A stretch of DNA of 38,226 nucleotides from Nitrospirota bacterium. GTDB lineage: Bacteria > Nitrospirota > RBG-16-64-22. Under the pieces are notes generated by a model. It was not told where the DNA came from and searched no databases. It worked only from the letters and a program-made list of their open reading frames with translations. A program made the position numbers and the translations under genes. Where the stretch lies: the NCBI GenBank assembly GCA_016195465.1, contig JACPZO010000119.1:1-38226 (forward strand), given 5' to 3'. Below are positions 22,704-30,547 of the stretch, one piece after another (the stretch's first letter is position 1; each line of letters begins with the position of its first letter).

Positions 22704-24098
22704 TCAGTCCGGCAGGCCGTGCGGATAGGGGTTTCCCAGGTGATCCGGCAGCCGCTCCAGGGCGGTGATCGCTTCCAAGTCCTCCGCTCTGCGCACGACG
22801 GAGACCGCGCCGTCTTCGTGAATCATGACGACGTTTGGACGGTACTGGATGAATTGGAGCCACTGGGTGTTGTTGTAGGCCCCCGCCGGACCGATGACCA
22901 GCGAGTCGCCGACGCTCAGAGGAGGAAGCATGACGCTGTGTCGGACGACGTCCAGATTCATGCAAAGCGATCCATAGACGACGGTTTCCTCGGGAATGCC
23001 GTCGAGCGGGCGGACGGGTTTGAACTCGTGGTGGTACCAGAAGCTGGTGAAGAGGAGATTGACGCCGGCGTCCACCACGACCGCCCGGCGTCCGTCGGGG
23101 AGCCGCTTGGTTCCAACGACGCTGGCAACCAGGACCTCCGCATCGTCGACGATCGCTCGACCGGTCTCGAGGATGAGCGTGGGGGGGCGTCTCCTCCGGC
23201 CGGAGCGGCGTCGCGTCGCCTCCATCAGCGCGGAGGCGATCGCCTCCGCGTACTGCTCGATGCTGGGCACAACCTGGTCCGGAGGGAGGTAAACGCCGTG
23301 GAGGGAGTTTCTCGAGGCAAACCCGCCCCCGATATCGATCGTCTCGATCGCGCATCCCGTCTCGCTCTCGACGGCCTTCATGAAGTCGGCCATGATGCGG
23401 ACCTGCGAGATGTAGGCCCGGACGTCGAGAATGAAGGTTCCGATGTGGCTGTGCAAGCCCGTCAGCCTCAAGGACCGACCGGCCGCGATATGTCGCGCCG
23501 CGTCCATCGCCTCGCCGGAGTCGATGTTGAAGCCGAACCGACTCCACGGGTCGGCATATCCCGTATCGAAATTGAGCCTCATCGTGACGCCGATCTTCTT
23601 GCCGGCCCGTTCGGCGATGTCTTCGACCAGGTAAAGTTCGTCCAGGTGGTCCAGGTGGATGGATGCGCCCTCGGCGACCGCCGATTCGAGGATGGCGCGC
23701 GGCTTGTAGGGCCCGTTGAACAGGATGCGGGATCCCGGGACGCCGAGCGCCCGCGCCTTCTGATACTCGAAATCCGACACCACCTCGGCCCACGCGCCTT
23801 CCTGGTGCAGGACGGCGCACACGGCGTTGAGATAGTTGGTCTTGTAGGACCAGGCGTAGCGGACACGGGGGTAGCGCGTGGCGAACGCGCGGCGAAGCCG
23901 CCTCACGTTCTCCCGGAGCTTCCTTTCGGAGATGACGAACAACGGGGATCCGAATTCTCTGACCAAGCGCGCGATCTCGACGCCGTCTACGTCGGGCTGG
24001 AAGAACTGGTAGCGGCTGGCGCCGAACTTGTTCATCGCGCCGGCGCGGTGCGGCGTGATGGTGGGCTTCTGCCATGGGAGTCGCGTGCGCCGGCTCAT
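22704..24098 (-). CDS. PLP-dependent amino-acid decarboxylase, fold type III
   Basis: A 464-residue enzyme of the ornithine/arginine/diaminopimelate decarboxylase group. The PLP lysine is K86 in YAWSYKTN; the phosphate-binding loop is DIGGGFAS (about 250); HSHIGT matches the conserved HxG region. ETGRAIV replaces the usual EPGR, and GSLCMNLD (about 375) supplies the catalytic cysteine and aspartate that separate decarboxylases from alanine racemases. The C-terminal beta domain has GPAGAYN. The substrate is not readable: diaminopimelate, ornithine, lysine and arginine are all possible. It lies 6 bases after the ATP-grasp gene, suggesting that a decarboxylated amino acid (an amine) is used or made with that ligase. 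The first 25 residues are a basic extension. Confidence 0.9.
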   Translation of the reverse strand: MSRRTRLPWQKPTITPHRAGAMNKFGASRYQFFQPDVDGVEIARLVREFGSPLFVISERKLRENVRRLRRAFATRYPRVRYAWSYKTNYLNAVCAVLHQEGAWAEVVSDFEYQKARALGVPGSRILFNGPYKPRAILESAVAEGASIHLDHLDELYLVEDIAERAGKKIGVTMRLNFDTGYADPWSRFGFNIDSGEAMDAARHIAAGRSLRLTGLHSHIGTFILDVRAYISQVRIMADFMKAVESETGCAIETIDIGGGFASRNSLHGVYLPPDQVVPSIEQYAEAIASALMEATRRRSGRRRRPPTLILETGRAIVDDAEVLVASVVGTKRLPDGRRAVVVDAGVNLLFTSFWYHHEFKPVRPLDGIPEETVVYGSLCMNLDVVRHSVMLPPLSVGDSLVIGPAGAYNNTQWLQFIQYRPNVVMIHEDGAVSVVRRAEDLEAITALERLPDHLGNPYPHGLPD

Positions 24099-24104
24099 GA
24101 GGGC

Positions 24105-25175
24105 CTAGGCGTTTTGGCGGTTTCCGTCGATGACGACGGACTCGTAGGTCGACAGGGGGACGATGGTTTCCTCCGCGTAGCGGACGAACATCGTCCCGGC
24201 GAGGGGCTCGGAAAACGATGGAGCCGGCTTGCCCATCATCAGGTGGAGCAAGGCGGCCGGGAGGTTTCGGCCGACCCCGTGCGTGAGATAGATCCAGGCC
24301 GGGAATCGGGGATTGATCTCGACGAGATGATAATTCCCGCGGCGGTCCCGGATCATCTCCACCTCGAGGGGGCCGCGCCACCGGAGAACGGAGACGAGAG
24401 CGGAAGCGGCGTCGAGCAGGGCGCGGTCATGCGTGCAGATTCCCGCCCAGGCCTTGCCCTTGGCCGTGACGGCCCGCTTCTTCATCGTGACGGCGCCCAA
24501 CATGGCGCCGTCGCCGTCGCCGATGGCGACGAGGTTGTGTTCTTCACCCTCGACGAATCGCTGGACGAGCACGGGGAGCCCCCATTCCGCGGCGATCCGG
24601 CGGAACGCGGAAGCGCCTTCGTCGGCGCCGAAAACGACCTGGGCGTCATAGAAGATCCCCTTGACGACCATGGGGTAGCGCCAGCCTTCCTTGTGGCACG
24701 CATGAAAGAAGCCGGCGTGGTTGACTGGACGGATGGAAGGGCACGAGACGCCCGCAATCTTCGCGAGCTCGGGCAGGCGGTCCTTGTCGCGCAGCCGAAG
24801 CTGGTCCAGGCTCGGCAGAAACGTGCGGATACCCATGGTCGTGAGCCGCGGCCCGAGCCGAATCAGGGACGGCAGTTCCGCGTCAAGGCAAGGGATCAGG
24901 GCGCGAAGTTTCTCCTTTGCGTGGATGTCGGCCAGCCGGGAGATCAAGGCCTCCTCGGTGTTCGAGGGGTAGGGGGTGAGAAAGGCGGCGTCAAAGTACC
25001 GGGGCAGATAGAGGCCGGGGTCCATCGCATCGTATCCCAGGCCGACGATTCGGACGTCCCGCCCGAGGGCTTCGCGAAGACAGCGGGCCACCGCCACGCC
25101 CGGACCCGGATTGTCCGGCTTGGCGTTCAAGCCGGTGACGGCGACCGTGCGAACGCGACGATGGCCGGTTTTCAT
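24105..25175 (-). CDS. ATP-grasp ligase
   Basis: A 356-residue protein with an N-terminal Rossmann-like domain (RTVAVTGLNAKPDNPGPGVAVARCL) as in CarB- and PylC-type ligases. The ATP-grasp core shows the P-loop-like strand YPMVVKGIFYDAQVV, the adenine-binding VLVQRFVEGEEHNLVAI, and the metal-binding LEVEMIRDRRGNYHLVEINPRFPAW (E..N). ATP-grasp enzymes join a carboxylate, activated as an acyl phosphate, to an amine or thiol. The start ATG overlaps the PqqD-like stop (ATGA). Gene order suggests it couples an amino acid, or the amine from the decarboxylase, to a peptide or small molecule presented with the PqqD-like protein. The actual substrate is unknown. Confidence 0.88.
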   Translation of the reverse strand: MKTGHRRVRTVAVTGLNAKPDNPGPGVAVARCLREALGRDVRIVGLGYDAMDPGLYLPRYFDAAFLTPYPSNTEEALISRLADIHAKEKLRALIPCLDAELPSLIRLGPRLTTMGIRTFLPSLDQLRLRDKDRLPELAKIAGVSCPSIRPVNHAGFFHACHKEGWRYPMVVKGIFYDAQVVFGADEGASAFRRIAAEWGLPVLVQRFVEGEEHNLVAIGDGDGAMLGAVTMKKRAVTAKGKAWAGICTHDRALLDAASALVSVLRWRGPLEVEMIRDRRGNYHLVEINPRFPAWIYLTHGVGRNLPAALLHLMMGKPAPSFSEPLAGTMFVRYAEETIVPLSTYESVVIDGNRQNA

Positions 25176-25459
25176 CCGTTGTGCTTTCGAAGAAGCGCGA
25201 CGAACTCGAGGATGTCGCGCTCCGCCTCGCGGGGGTCCGCGTCATACTCGCTTTGCACGGTCGCGGCGATTTCGACGAGATCCTTGTTCTGCTGCAACAG
25301 GCGGAGCAGGCGCAGCCCCGTGGAGTTGACCGTGAAGCTGTTTCCCGTGACGGGATCGAAGACGAAGCCGTTCTCGCTTACGGCAAGACGCTGCAAGGCC
25401 TCCTGGGACGGCAGGAGGACGCGGTCAGGCGCCCCTTTTCTCGGCGATGAGGACGTCAA
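25172..25459 (-). CDS. PqqD-like (RiPP-recognition-type) protein
   Basis: A 95-residue protein that reads as one PqqD-like winged helix: LAVSENGFVFDPVTGNSFTVNSTGLRLLRLL, then a helix, and DADPREAERDILEFVALLRKHNG. PqqD and its relatives bind leader peptides and hand them to modifying enzymes. The start is TTG 25459 with AGGGAT about eight bases upstream; no ATG or GTG fits better. It is the first gene of the six-gene operon and overlaps the ATP-grasp start by four bases. No obvious precursor peptide gene precedes it; a repeat element occupies that position. Some PqqD-like proteins act outside peptide modification, so the RiPP reading is inference. Confidence 0.82.
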   Translation of the reverse strand: MTSSSPRKGAPDRVLLPSQEALQRLAVSENGFVFDPVTGNSFTVNSTGLRLLRLLQQNKDLVEIAATVQSEYDADPREAERDILEFVALLRKHNG

Positions 25460-25507
25460 AATGCGATCCCTGAGCGAATTGCGGGCCGGCCTCGCCGGAT
25501 TGTGGAT

Positions 25508-25516
25508 AGTATACCA
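25508..25516 (-). promoter_or_regulatory. Extended -10 promoter of the six-gene operon
   Basis: On the minus strand the sequence reads TGGTATACT, an extended -10 (TGnTATACT). The expected -35 position holds GGGCCG, which is not a recognisable -35. Transcription would begin near 25501, leaving a leader of about 42 bases before the TTG of the PqqD-like gene. Confidence 0.5.
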
Positions 25517-25541
25517 CGATTTCGAGAGGCCGGCCCACTAA

Positions 25542-25695
25542 CAGGATGCTGAAAAAGGCCATCCATGGCTTTTTCAGCCACGACTTGCGCGAAGTAAATT
25601 CGCGCAAGTCTTTCAAATCGCTCGACTCCAAATCTTCGCGATTTGGCGGTGCATCCCTGCACCGTGCGCAGGCTGCTGTTTTTCAGCAGCCTGCT
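25542..25695 (+). repeat. Multi-hairpin dispersed repeat, family R2, copy 1
   Basis: A 154-bp element starting CAGGATGCTGAAAAA and ending TTTTTCAGCAGCCTGCT, so its ends form imperfect inverted repeats. It folds into consecutive hairpins: GCTGAAAAAGGCCAT.CCATGGCTTTTTCAGC, GACTTGCGCGAA/TTCGCGCAAGTC (perfect 12-bp stem), GGTGCA/TGCACC, and GCAGGCTGCTG/CAGCAGCCTGC (11-bp stem, T5 loop). A second copy lies at 34117-34281. It resembles a miniature inverted-repeat element; no transposase is present. Confidence 0.85.
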
Positions 25696-25710
25696 GAAGG
25701 CCGTCCCGTG

Positions 25711-26034
25711 CTACCGGTGCTGGCGGTCGTGCTTCTCGCGGTAGATCTTGCGGCTCTCCACGTCCTGGGCGTGGTTGATCCGGGCCCGCTCCTCGTTCGT
25801 CACCACGCCGTCTGATTTGGCGCGGTCTTCCATCCTGTTGATCCGCTCCTGGCCGCGTTCGAGGCGCGCCGTTTCCCGTTCCGTGAGCTGGCCCGACGCG
25901 ATCCCCTGGTCGATCCGCTGTTCCTGGTTGGCCTGCCGCTTGTCGATGCCCGGCGTGTCCGCCGGCCCGGCGAAGGCGGGCGTTGAAAGAGCGAGAGCGA
26001 GACCCGTCGTTGCAAAGATCCTCGAGTACGACAT
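25711..26034 (-). CDS. Small secreted, highly charged helical protein
   Basis: A 107-residue protein with a clear signal peptide (about 1-22, LALALSTPAFAG) and a strong ribosome site (AAGGAGGAATCAGGAC). The mature part of about 85 residues is almost all charged helix, in two similar blocks: RIDQGIASGQLTERETARLERGQERINRMEDRAKSDGVVTNEERARINHAQ. The G-LT-RE-ARLE and DGVVT-EER-RI pieces look like a repeated helix-turn-helix, perhaps an EF-hand-like turn (D-S-D-G-V-V-T-x-x-E). I recall similar short periplasmic proteins of unknown function in Proteobacteria. No role is assigned. It is divergent from nfeD. Confidence 0.75.
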   Translation of the reverse strand: MSYSRIFATTGLALALSTPAFAGPADTPGIDKRQANQEQRIDQGIASGQLTERETARLERGQERINRMEDRAKSDGVVTNEERARINHAQDVESRKIYREKHDRQHR

Positions 26035-26131
26035 GTCCTGATTCCTCCTTGGAAAGGGTTAAGCGTCGGTTCCGGTACCGGCCTTCTTGCCGTCATTCGA
26101 CCCAGGCCGGGCGGAAAGGTTGAAAGCCCGA

Positions 26132-26160
26132 TTGACCCGCGGTCTCGCCCCTCCTATAAT
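26132..26160 (+). promoter_or_regulatory. nfeD promoter placing the transcription start at the ATG
   Basis: TTGACC (26132-26137) and a perfect TATAAT (26155-26160) are exactly 17 bases apart. Transcription should start at 26167-26168, and the nfeD ATG is at 26168. There is no Shine-Dalgarno sequence, so the mRNA is probably leaderless. Confidence 0.7.
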
Positions 26161-26167
26161 CCTTGCC

Positions 26168-27520
26168 ATGGTGAATCCATATCGGCGCCGGTTCGGACTA
26201 CTCGAGAGGGTTCGTCCGCTCGTCTGGCTTGGGCTCATCGGTTTTGCCGGTGCGTCTCTTCTGTTTTCGACCCCTTCGCCCACTTTCTCATCCGCGGGGA
26301 ACAACGAAAGCGTGATCGTCATCACGGTGAGCGACGCCATCACGCCCGTGACGGCGGAGTACATCGGCAAGGGGATCGACATGGCCGCGGACCGGAAGGC
26401 GGCGGCCCTCGTGATCGAGCTGGACACGCCGGGCGGGCTGGACACGGCCATGCGGGAGATCATCGTCAAGATCCTCGGCTCGGACGTTCCCGTGGTCGTC
26501 TACGTCTCCCCGCCGGGGGCGCGGGCGGCCTCGGCGGGCGTGTTCATCACGATTGCGGCGCACGTCGCGGCGATGGCGCCGGGGACCAACATGGGCGCGG
26601 CGCATCCTGTGAGCCTGGGGCAAGGGAAGATGGACGAGGAGATGGCCGCGAAGGTGACGAACGACGCCGCGGCGTACATCCGGTCGATCGCGGAGAAGAG
26701 GGGAAGGAACGCCGACTGGGCCGAGGAGGCCGTCCGCAAGTCCGTATCGGTGACGGAGAGGGAGGCCGTCAAGAAGAAGATCGTCGATCTCGTCGCGGAG
26801 GACCTGACCGCGCTTCTCAAGGCGATCGACGGCCGTGAGGTCGTGACGGCGACGATGAGAAAGACCCTCAAGGTCGCGGACGCAACGGTCAAGCGGGAGC
26901 CGATGGGGGTGCGGCTCAAGTTCCTCTCCATCCTCACGAACCCCAACGTGGCCTACATCCTGATGATCCTCGGGTTCTACGGTCTCTTCTTCGAGCTCTC
27001 ATCGCCGGGCGCGATCTTCCCGGGCGTCTTCGGCGGCATCTGTCTGATCCTGGCCTTCTACGCGTTTCAGACCCTGCCGGTCAACTACGCGGGGCTCATG
27101 CTGATCATCCTCGCCATCATCCTCTTCCTGGCCGAGATCAAGGTCGTGAGCTACGGGATCCTGACGATCGGAGGGGTCATTTCCATGATCCTCGGGTCCG
27201 TCATGCTCATCGACGCGCCCGGAGACGTCCCGTACATGCGGATCTCTCTCGGCGTGATCATTCCGACGGTGGCCGTCACCGTGCTCTTCTTCCTGGTCGG
27301 GGTCGGGCTGGCGATCCGATCGCTCCGGGAGCGGGCGAGGATGGACAAGGGCGGGTTGGTCGGCCTGGAGGGCGTCGTGAAGACCACGCTGGATCCGCGT
27401 GGCGTGATCATGGTCCACGGCGAGCTTTGGAGCGCCGTCTCGGAAGAGCCGGTCGGCGTGGGCGAGCGCGTCATCGTCACCGACGTGGACGGCCTCACCG
27501 TCCGCGTCCGGAAACCCTAA
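26168..27520 (+). CDS. nfeD: NfeD-family membrane serine protease
   Basis: A 450-residue long-form NfeD. After a signal/anchor segment (about 16-34) comes a ClpP-like protease domain with [15 protein letters not shown] and [15 protein letters not shown]122 fits the nucleophile and K162 ([11 protein letters not shown]) the base, about 40 residues apart as in the characterised Pyrococcus enzyme PH1510. Four or so membrane helices follow (about 255-395), then an OB-fold NfeD domain at the C-terminus ([45 protein letters not shown]). NfeD proteases cleave the hydrophobic tail of partner stomatin/slipin proteins. The slipin gene follows after 10 bases. The start at 26168 is chosen because the promoter lies directly upstream; the ORF-track start at 26087 precedes the promoter. 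Confidence 0.93.
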   Translation: MVNPYRRRFGLLERVRPLVWLGLIGFAGASLLFSTPSPTFSSAGNNESVIVITVSDAITPVTAEYIGKGIDMAADRKAAALVIELDTPGGLDTAMREIIVKILGSDVPVVVYVSPPGARAASAGVFITIAAHVAAMAPGTNMGAAHPVSLGQGKMDEEMAAKVTNDAAAYIRSIAEKRGRNADWAEEAVRKSVSVTEREAVKKKIVDLVAEDLTALLKAIDGREVVTATMRKTLKVADATVKREPMGVRLKFLSILTNPNVAYILMILGFYGLFFELSSPGAIFPGVFGGICLILAFYAFQTLPVNYAGLMLIILAIILFLAEIKVVSYGILTIGGVISMILGSVMLIDAPGDVPYMRISLGVIIPTVAVTVLFFLVGVGLAIRSLRERARMDKGGLVGLEGVVKTTLDPRGVIMVHGELWSAVSEEPVGVGERVIVTDVDGLTVRVRKP

Positions 27521-27530
27521 GGGAGGCCCT

Positions 27531-28313
27531 ATGAGCTATATCATCAATACCCTTCCCGCCCTCATCGCAATCGTCTTCCTCATCGCCGCCGTCGGGCGGG
27601 CGATCATCAAGGTCCTCAAGGAATACGAGCGGGGCGTCATCTTCACGCTCGGAAAAGTGAGCCTCGCGCACGGCGTCAAGGGGCCGGGGCTCATCCTTCT
27701 CTTCCCCATCATCCAGAAGATGGTGAAGGTCGATCTCCGGACGGTGACGATGGACGTGCCGCCGCAGGATATCGTGACGAAGGACAACGTCACGGTCAAG
27801 GTGAACGCCGTCGTCTATTTCCGAGTCGTGGAGCCGCGGAAGGCGATCCTGGAGGTCGCCGATTACTACTACGCGACGTCCCAGATCGCCCAGACGACGC
27901 TCCGGAGCATCCTGGGACAGAGCTCGCTCGACGACCTTCTTTCGAAGCGGGACGAGATCAACGCCGACCTCCAGAAGATCATCGACCTACAGACCGAGCC
28001 GTGGGGGATCAAGGTCTCCGTCGTGGAGGTGAAGAACGTCGATCTTCCCATCGAGATGCAGAGGGCGCTGGCCAAGCAGGCCGAAGCGGAGCGGGAGCGC
28101 CGGGCGAAGATCATCCACGCCGAGGGGGAGTTCCAGGCGGCGCAGAAGCTGACCGACGCGGCCTCGATCATCGCGACGACGCCCACGGCCATCCAGCTCC
28201 GGTTCCTCCAGACTCTCACGGAGGTGGCGGCCGACAAGAACTCGACGATCGTCTTCCCGATCCCCATCGACCTCTTCAAGCCGTTCCTGGAGAAGGGGAA
28301 GGAAGGGAAGTGA
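27531..28313 (+). CDS. Slipin (stomatin/SPFH-family membrane protein)
   Basis: A 260-residue SPFH/band-7 protein. A single N-terminal membrane segment ([19 protein letters not shown]) is followed by [16 protein letters not shown], the usual opening of prokaryotic stomatins. Also present are [49 protein letters not shown] and the helical stretch [28 protein letters not shown]. It ends in a short hydrophobic-basic tail. It forms oligomers at the membrane and is the partner and substrate of the NfeD protease encoded 10 bases upstream. The pair is conserved widely as an operon and is linked to membrane organisation and quality control. Nothing unusual is seen. Confidence 0.95.
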   Translation: MSYIINTLPALIAIVFLIAAVGRAIIKVLKEYERGVIFTLGKVSLAHGVKGPGLILLFPIIQKMVKVDLRTVTMDVPPQDIVTKDNVTVKVNAVVYFRVVEPRKAILEVADYYYATSQIAQTTLRSILGQSSLDDLLSKRDEINADLQKIIDLQTEPWGIKVSVVEVKNVDLPIEMQRALAKQAEAERERRAKIIHAEGEFQAAQKLTDAASIIATTPTAIQLRFLQTLTEVAADKNSTIVFPIPIDLFKPFLEKGKEGK

Positions 28314-28319
28314 CGTCCG

Positions 28320-28854
28320 ATGGTCAGAGCGAAAAACTTAAATCCCGGACAGTGGCGAGCAGTGGCTCCGGGAGATTTCCGAAGCCTACGCGGACGCTCG
28401 AGAGGCAATCCCGTTCGGCGACCTGCTGGGCACACCCTTCGATGAAGGGGATCTTTTTCACCTGGCGCCTTCGGTAGCGCTCAAGTTCCGCGGGTTGCCC
28501 ATGACCGAGGCGAAAATCCGCCGGGCGACAGAGGCCGCGCTCGCGAGTTACGTCGCGAATCGAGATGAACACGAGGCGACCCTGAACCGCAAAGTGCGCC
28601 CGAGTCCCCGCCCCTTGGGGCGGGGTCAAGGCGCACGAATGCAAATAACGAAAAGTACCTTAGAGGTCGGAGAATCCCCGCCTTTCAAGGCGGGGTTCTT
28701 CAACGATCCTCGCTTGTCGTTCGCTTTTTGCTACCTGGCGAGTCATTTCGGTCTGGGTCTCTTGTCGGTCCCTGAGCGGGAGGCAATCATGCGGTACGTC
28801 GAGGAGAACGAGGCGGAGCTTGAGCGGCCGATCGAAGACGCAACGAGCCCCTGA
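28320..28854 (+). pseudogene. Remnant of a protein of unknown function, broken by a frameshift and a repeat insertion
   Basis: ATG 28320 opens MVRAKNLNPGQW, but the frame is lost at a partial duplication, CAGTGGCGAGCAGTGGC. Skipping 10 bases joins it to LREISEAYADAREAIPFGDLLGTPFDEGDLFHLAPSVALKFRGLPMTEAKIRRATEAALASYV, which has no start of its own and begins after a TAA. This continues to EHEATLN, where R1 copy C (123 bp, a multiple of three) interrupts in frame. The tail resumes as DPRLSFAFCYLASHFGLGLLSVPEREAIMRYVEENEAEL. I do not recognise the family. The first half may have been a regulatory or toxin-antitoxin-like helical protein, but that is a guess. The ORF-track entry 28495-28854 is the second fragment only. 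Confidence 0.7.
28583..28705 (-). repeat. Dispersed two-hairpin repeat, family R1, copy C (inverted)
   Basis: Same element as copies A and B in the opposite orientation, from TGAACCGC to GGTTCTTCAACG, with both GC hairpins intact. It lies inside the pseudogene 28320-28854 and keeps its frame open, adding 41 codons. Confidence 0.85.
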
Positions 28855-28960
28855 CCCGCGCATGTTGCAGACGCGCGCGGGTGATGCGCACGAGGTCAGT
28901 CGGACGCCCTCGAATCTCTCAGGAAAGCCCGCGGACGAACTTCTCAAGCGTGAGGGAGGG

Positions 28961-30547
28961 ATGAAGACCGAGGGGGTTGTGGTGGGCGCTGCGAGGAGGA
29001 AGCCCGTCCGGCGTCGCCACGCGAGCGGCGCAGATTCTCTACTGGCGGCTGTGGATGCGATCCGACGCGATGCGGCACAGCGGTTGGACCCTCGCCGCCG
29101 CGTCCTCATGGGACAGTACCTCACTCCTGCGTCCGTGGCCGCATTCATGGCCGGGATGATCCAGTGCCGGAAACGGGTCATCCGCGTCCTCGACCCGGGT
29201 GCCGGGGTCGGGTCCCTCTCGGCCGCTCTTGTAGCTGCCATGTGCCGGGGGCCGCGGCGCCCGGACGCGATCGCCCTAACCGCGTACGAAATTGATCCCA
29301 CGCTCATCGGCCACCTCCGGGCGACGCTCGACTTGTGCCGCGCGGCGAGCGAGGACGCGGGGATCCGGTTCGAGGGACGCATCGTCGCCGAGGACTTCCT
29401 CGAAGTTGGGGCGAGAACCGTGGCCCGAGATCTCTTCGCCGCCGGGGAAGACGAACGATTCGAGTGCGCCATCCTGAACCCGCCCTATAGGAAGATCCGG
29501 ACGGAATCCCGCGAACGCGAGATCCTCCGCGCGATCGGGGTTGAGACGAGCAACCTGTACGCCGGCTTCCTAGCCGTGACGGCGCGGTTCCTGGCCTCCG
29601 GCGGTGAGATGGTCGCGATTACGCCAAGAAGCTTCTGCAACGGCCCATACTTCGAGCCTTTTCGCCGTTTCTTCCTGGAGTGCATGCGCTTTTGCCGGGT
29701 CCACGTATTCGACGCGCGGGACCGCGCCTTCGCCGACGCCGAGGTTCTGCAGGAGAACGTCGTATTCCGTGCGGAGAAGACGACCGATCCGGGCTCGTAC
29801 GTCGTCGTTTCGTCGAGCCTCGACCCCGACGAATCGACCGCGCACATTCGAACGATCGAGCACGACGACCTCGTTCGGCCCAACGATCCTCATGCCTTCA
29901 TCCACATCGTCCCGGATGGCGATGGAGATCCGGTCCGGCATCGGATGGTGAGCCTCGATGCGAGCTTGGCGGATCTCGGCCTGACCGTCTCCACTGGACG
30001 GGTCGTAGACTTCCGGGCAAAGGATCTCCTCCGCGAACACCCAGGACGGAATACGGTCCCTCTCATCTATCCTTGTCACCTTCAGAGGGGCTTCGTTAAG
30101 TGGCCGAACGGCCACACCCGGAAGCCGAACGCGCTTGTACTCACCTCCGGAGCCGACGACCTGCTGGTCCCCGCCGGGCACTACGTGCTGGTGAAAAGAT
30201 TCTCGGCCAAGGAGGAGCCGCGTCGGATTGTGGCGGCCGTGTACGATCCCGCTGACGTCCCGGCCGACCGAGTCGCGTTCGAGAACCACCTGAACTACTA
30301 CCACATTAGGGGCTCAGGCTTGCCGGCGACCGTGGCGAAGGGGCTAGCCGCCTTCCTGAACTCAACGCTCGTGGATTCCTTCTTTCGCCAGTTCAGCGGA
30401 CACACTCAGGTCAACGCCACGGACCTCCGGTCCTTCCGCTATCCGTCTTGGAACAGGCTCAGTGCGCTCGGCCGGCGGATCGGGAGGAGCTTCCCCGCCC
30501 AGGAGGAGTTGGATCGTCTCACCGAAGAAGTCGTGTTCCGTGGTTGA
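28961..30547 (+). CDS. Type II adenine DNA methyltransferase, BsuBI/PstI type
   Basis: A 528-residue N6-adenine methyltransferase starting at ATG 28961 (GAGGGAGGG upstream). M.PstI and M.BsuBI are about 500 residues, so this start fits better than ATG 28820, which overlaps the pseudogene. Motif X-like MGQYLTPASVAAFMA is followed by the SAM-binding motif I, VLDPGAGVGSLSAAL, and the catalytic NPPY in CAILNPPYRKIR. A C-terminal target-recognition region contains LIYPCHLQRGFVKWP and ends FSGHTQVNATDLRSFRYPSW. It should methylate adenine in the site cut by the partner enzyme, CTGCAG for the PstI group. Its stop overlaps the endonuclease gene by 8 bases. Confidence 0.9.
   Translation: MKTEGVVVGAARRKPVRRRHASGADSLLAAVDAIRRDAAQRLDPRRRVLMGQYLTPASVAAFMAGMIQCRKRVIRVLDPGAGVGSLSAALVAAMCRGPRRPDAIALTAYEIDPTLIGHLRATLDLCRAASEDAGIRFEGRIVAEDFLEVGARTVARDLFAAGEDERFECAILNPPYRKIRTESREREILRAIGVETSNLYAGFLAVTARFLASGGEMVAITPRSFCNGPYFEPFRRFFLECMRFCRVHVFDARDRAFADAEVLQENVVFRAEKTTDPGSYVVVSSSLDPDESTAHIRTIEHDDLVRPNDPHAFIHIVPDGDGDPVRHRMVSLDASLADLGLTVSTGRVVDFRAKDLLREHPGRNTVPLIYPCHLQRGFVKWPNGHTRKPNALVLTSGADDLLVPAGHYVLVKRFSAKEEPRRIVAAVYDPADVPADRVAFENHLNYYHIRGSGLPATVAKGLAAFLNSTLVDSFFRQFSGHTQVNATDLRSFRYPSWNRLSALGRRIGRSFPAQEELDRLTEEVVFRG

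Noticed and set aside
20681-22768. 695-residue plus-strand ORF
   Set aside because: Antisense shadow of the UT-M23 fusion gene; composition rich in G, R, E and Q with no recognisable domain.
22698-25541. 947-residue plus-strand ORF
   Set aside because: Runs antisense across three good minus-strand genes (decarboxylase, ATP-grasp, PqqD-like), so it is a GC artefact.
28820-28960. Upstream start for the methyltransferase (ATG 28820)
   Set aside because: It overlaps the pseudogene and adds 47 residues with no family resemblance; ATG 28961 gives the expected length.
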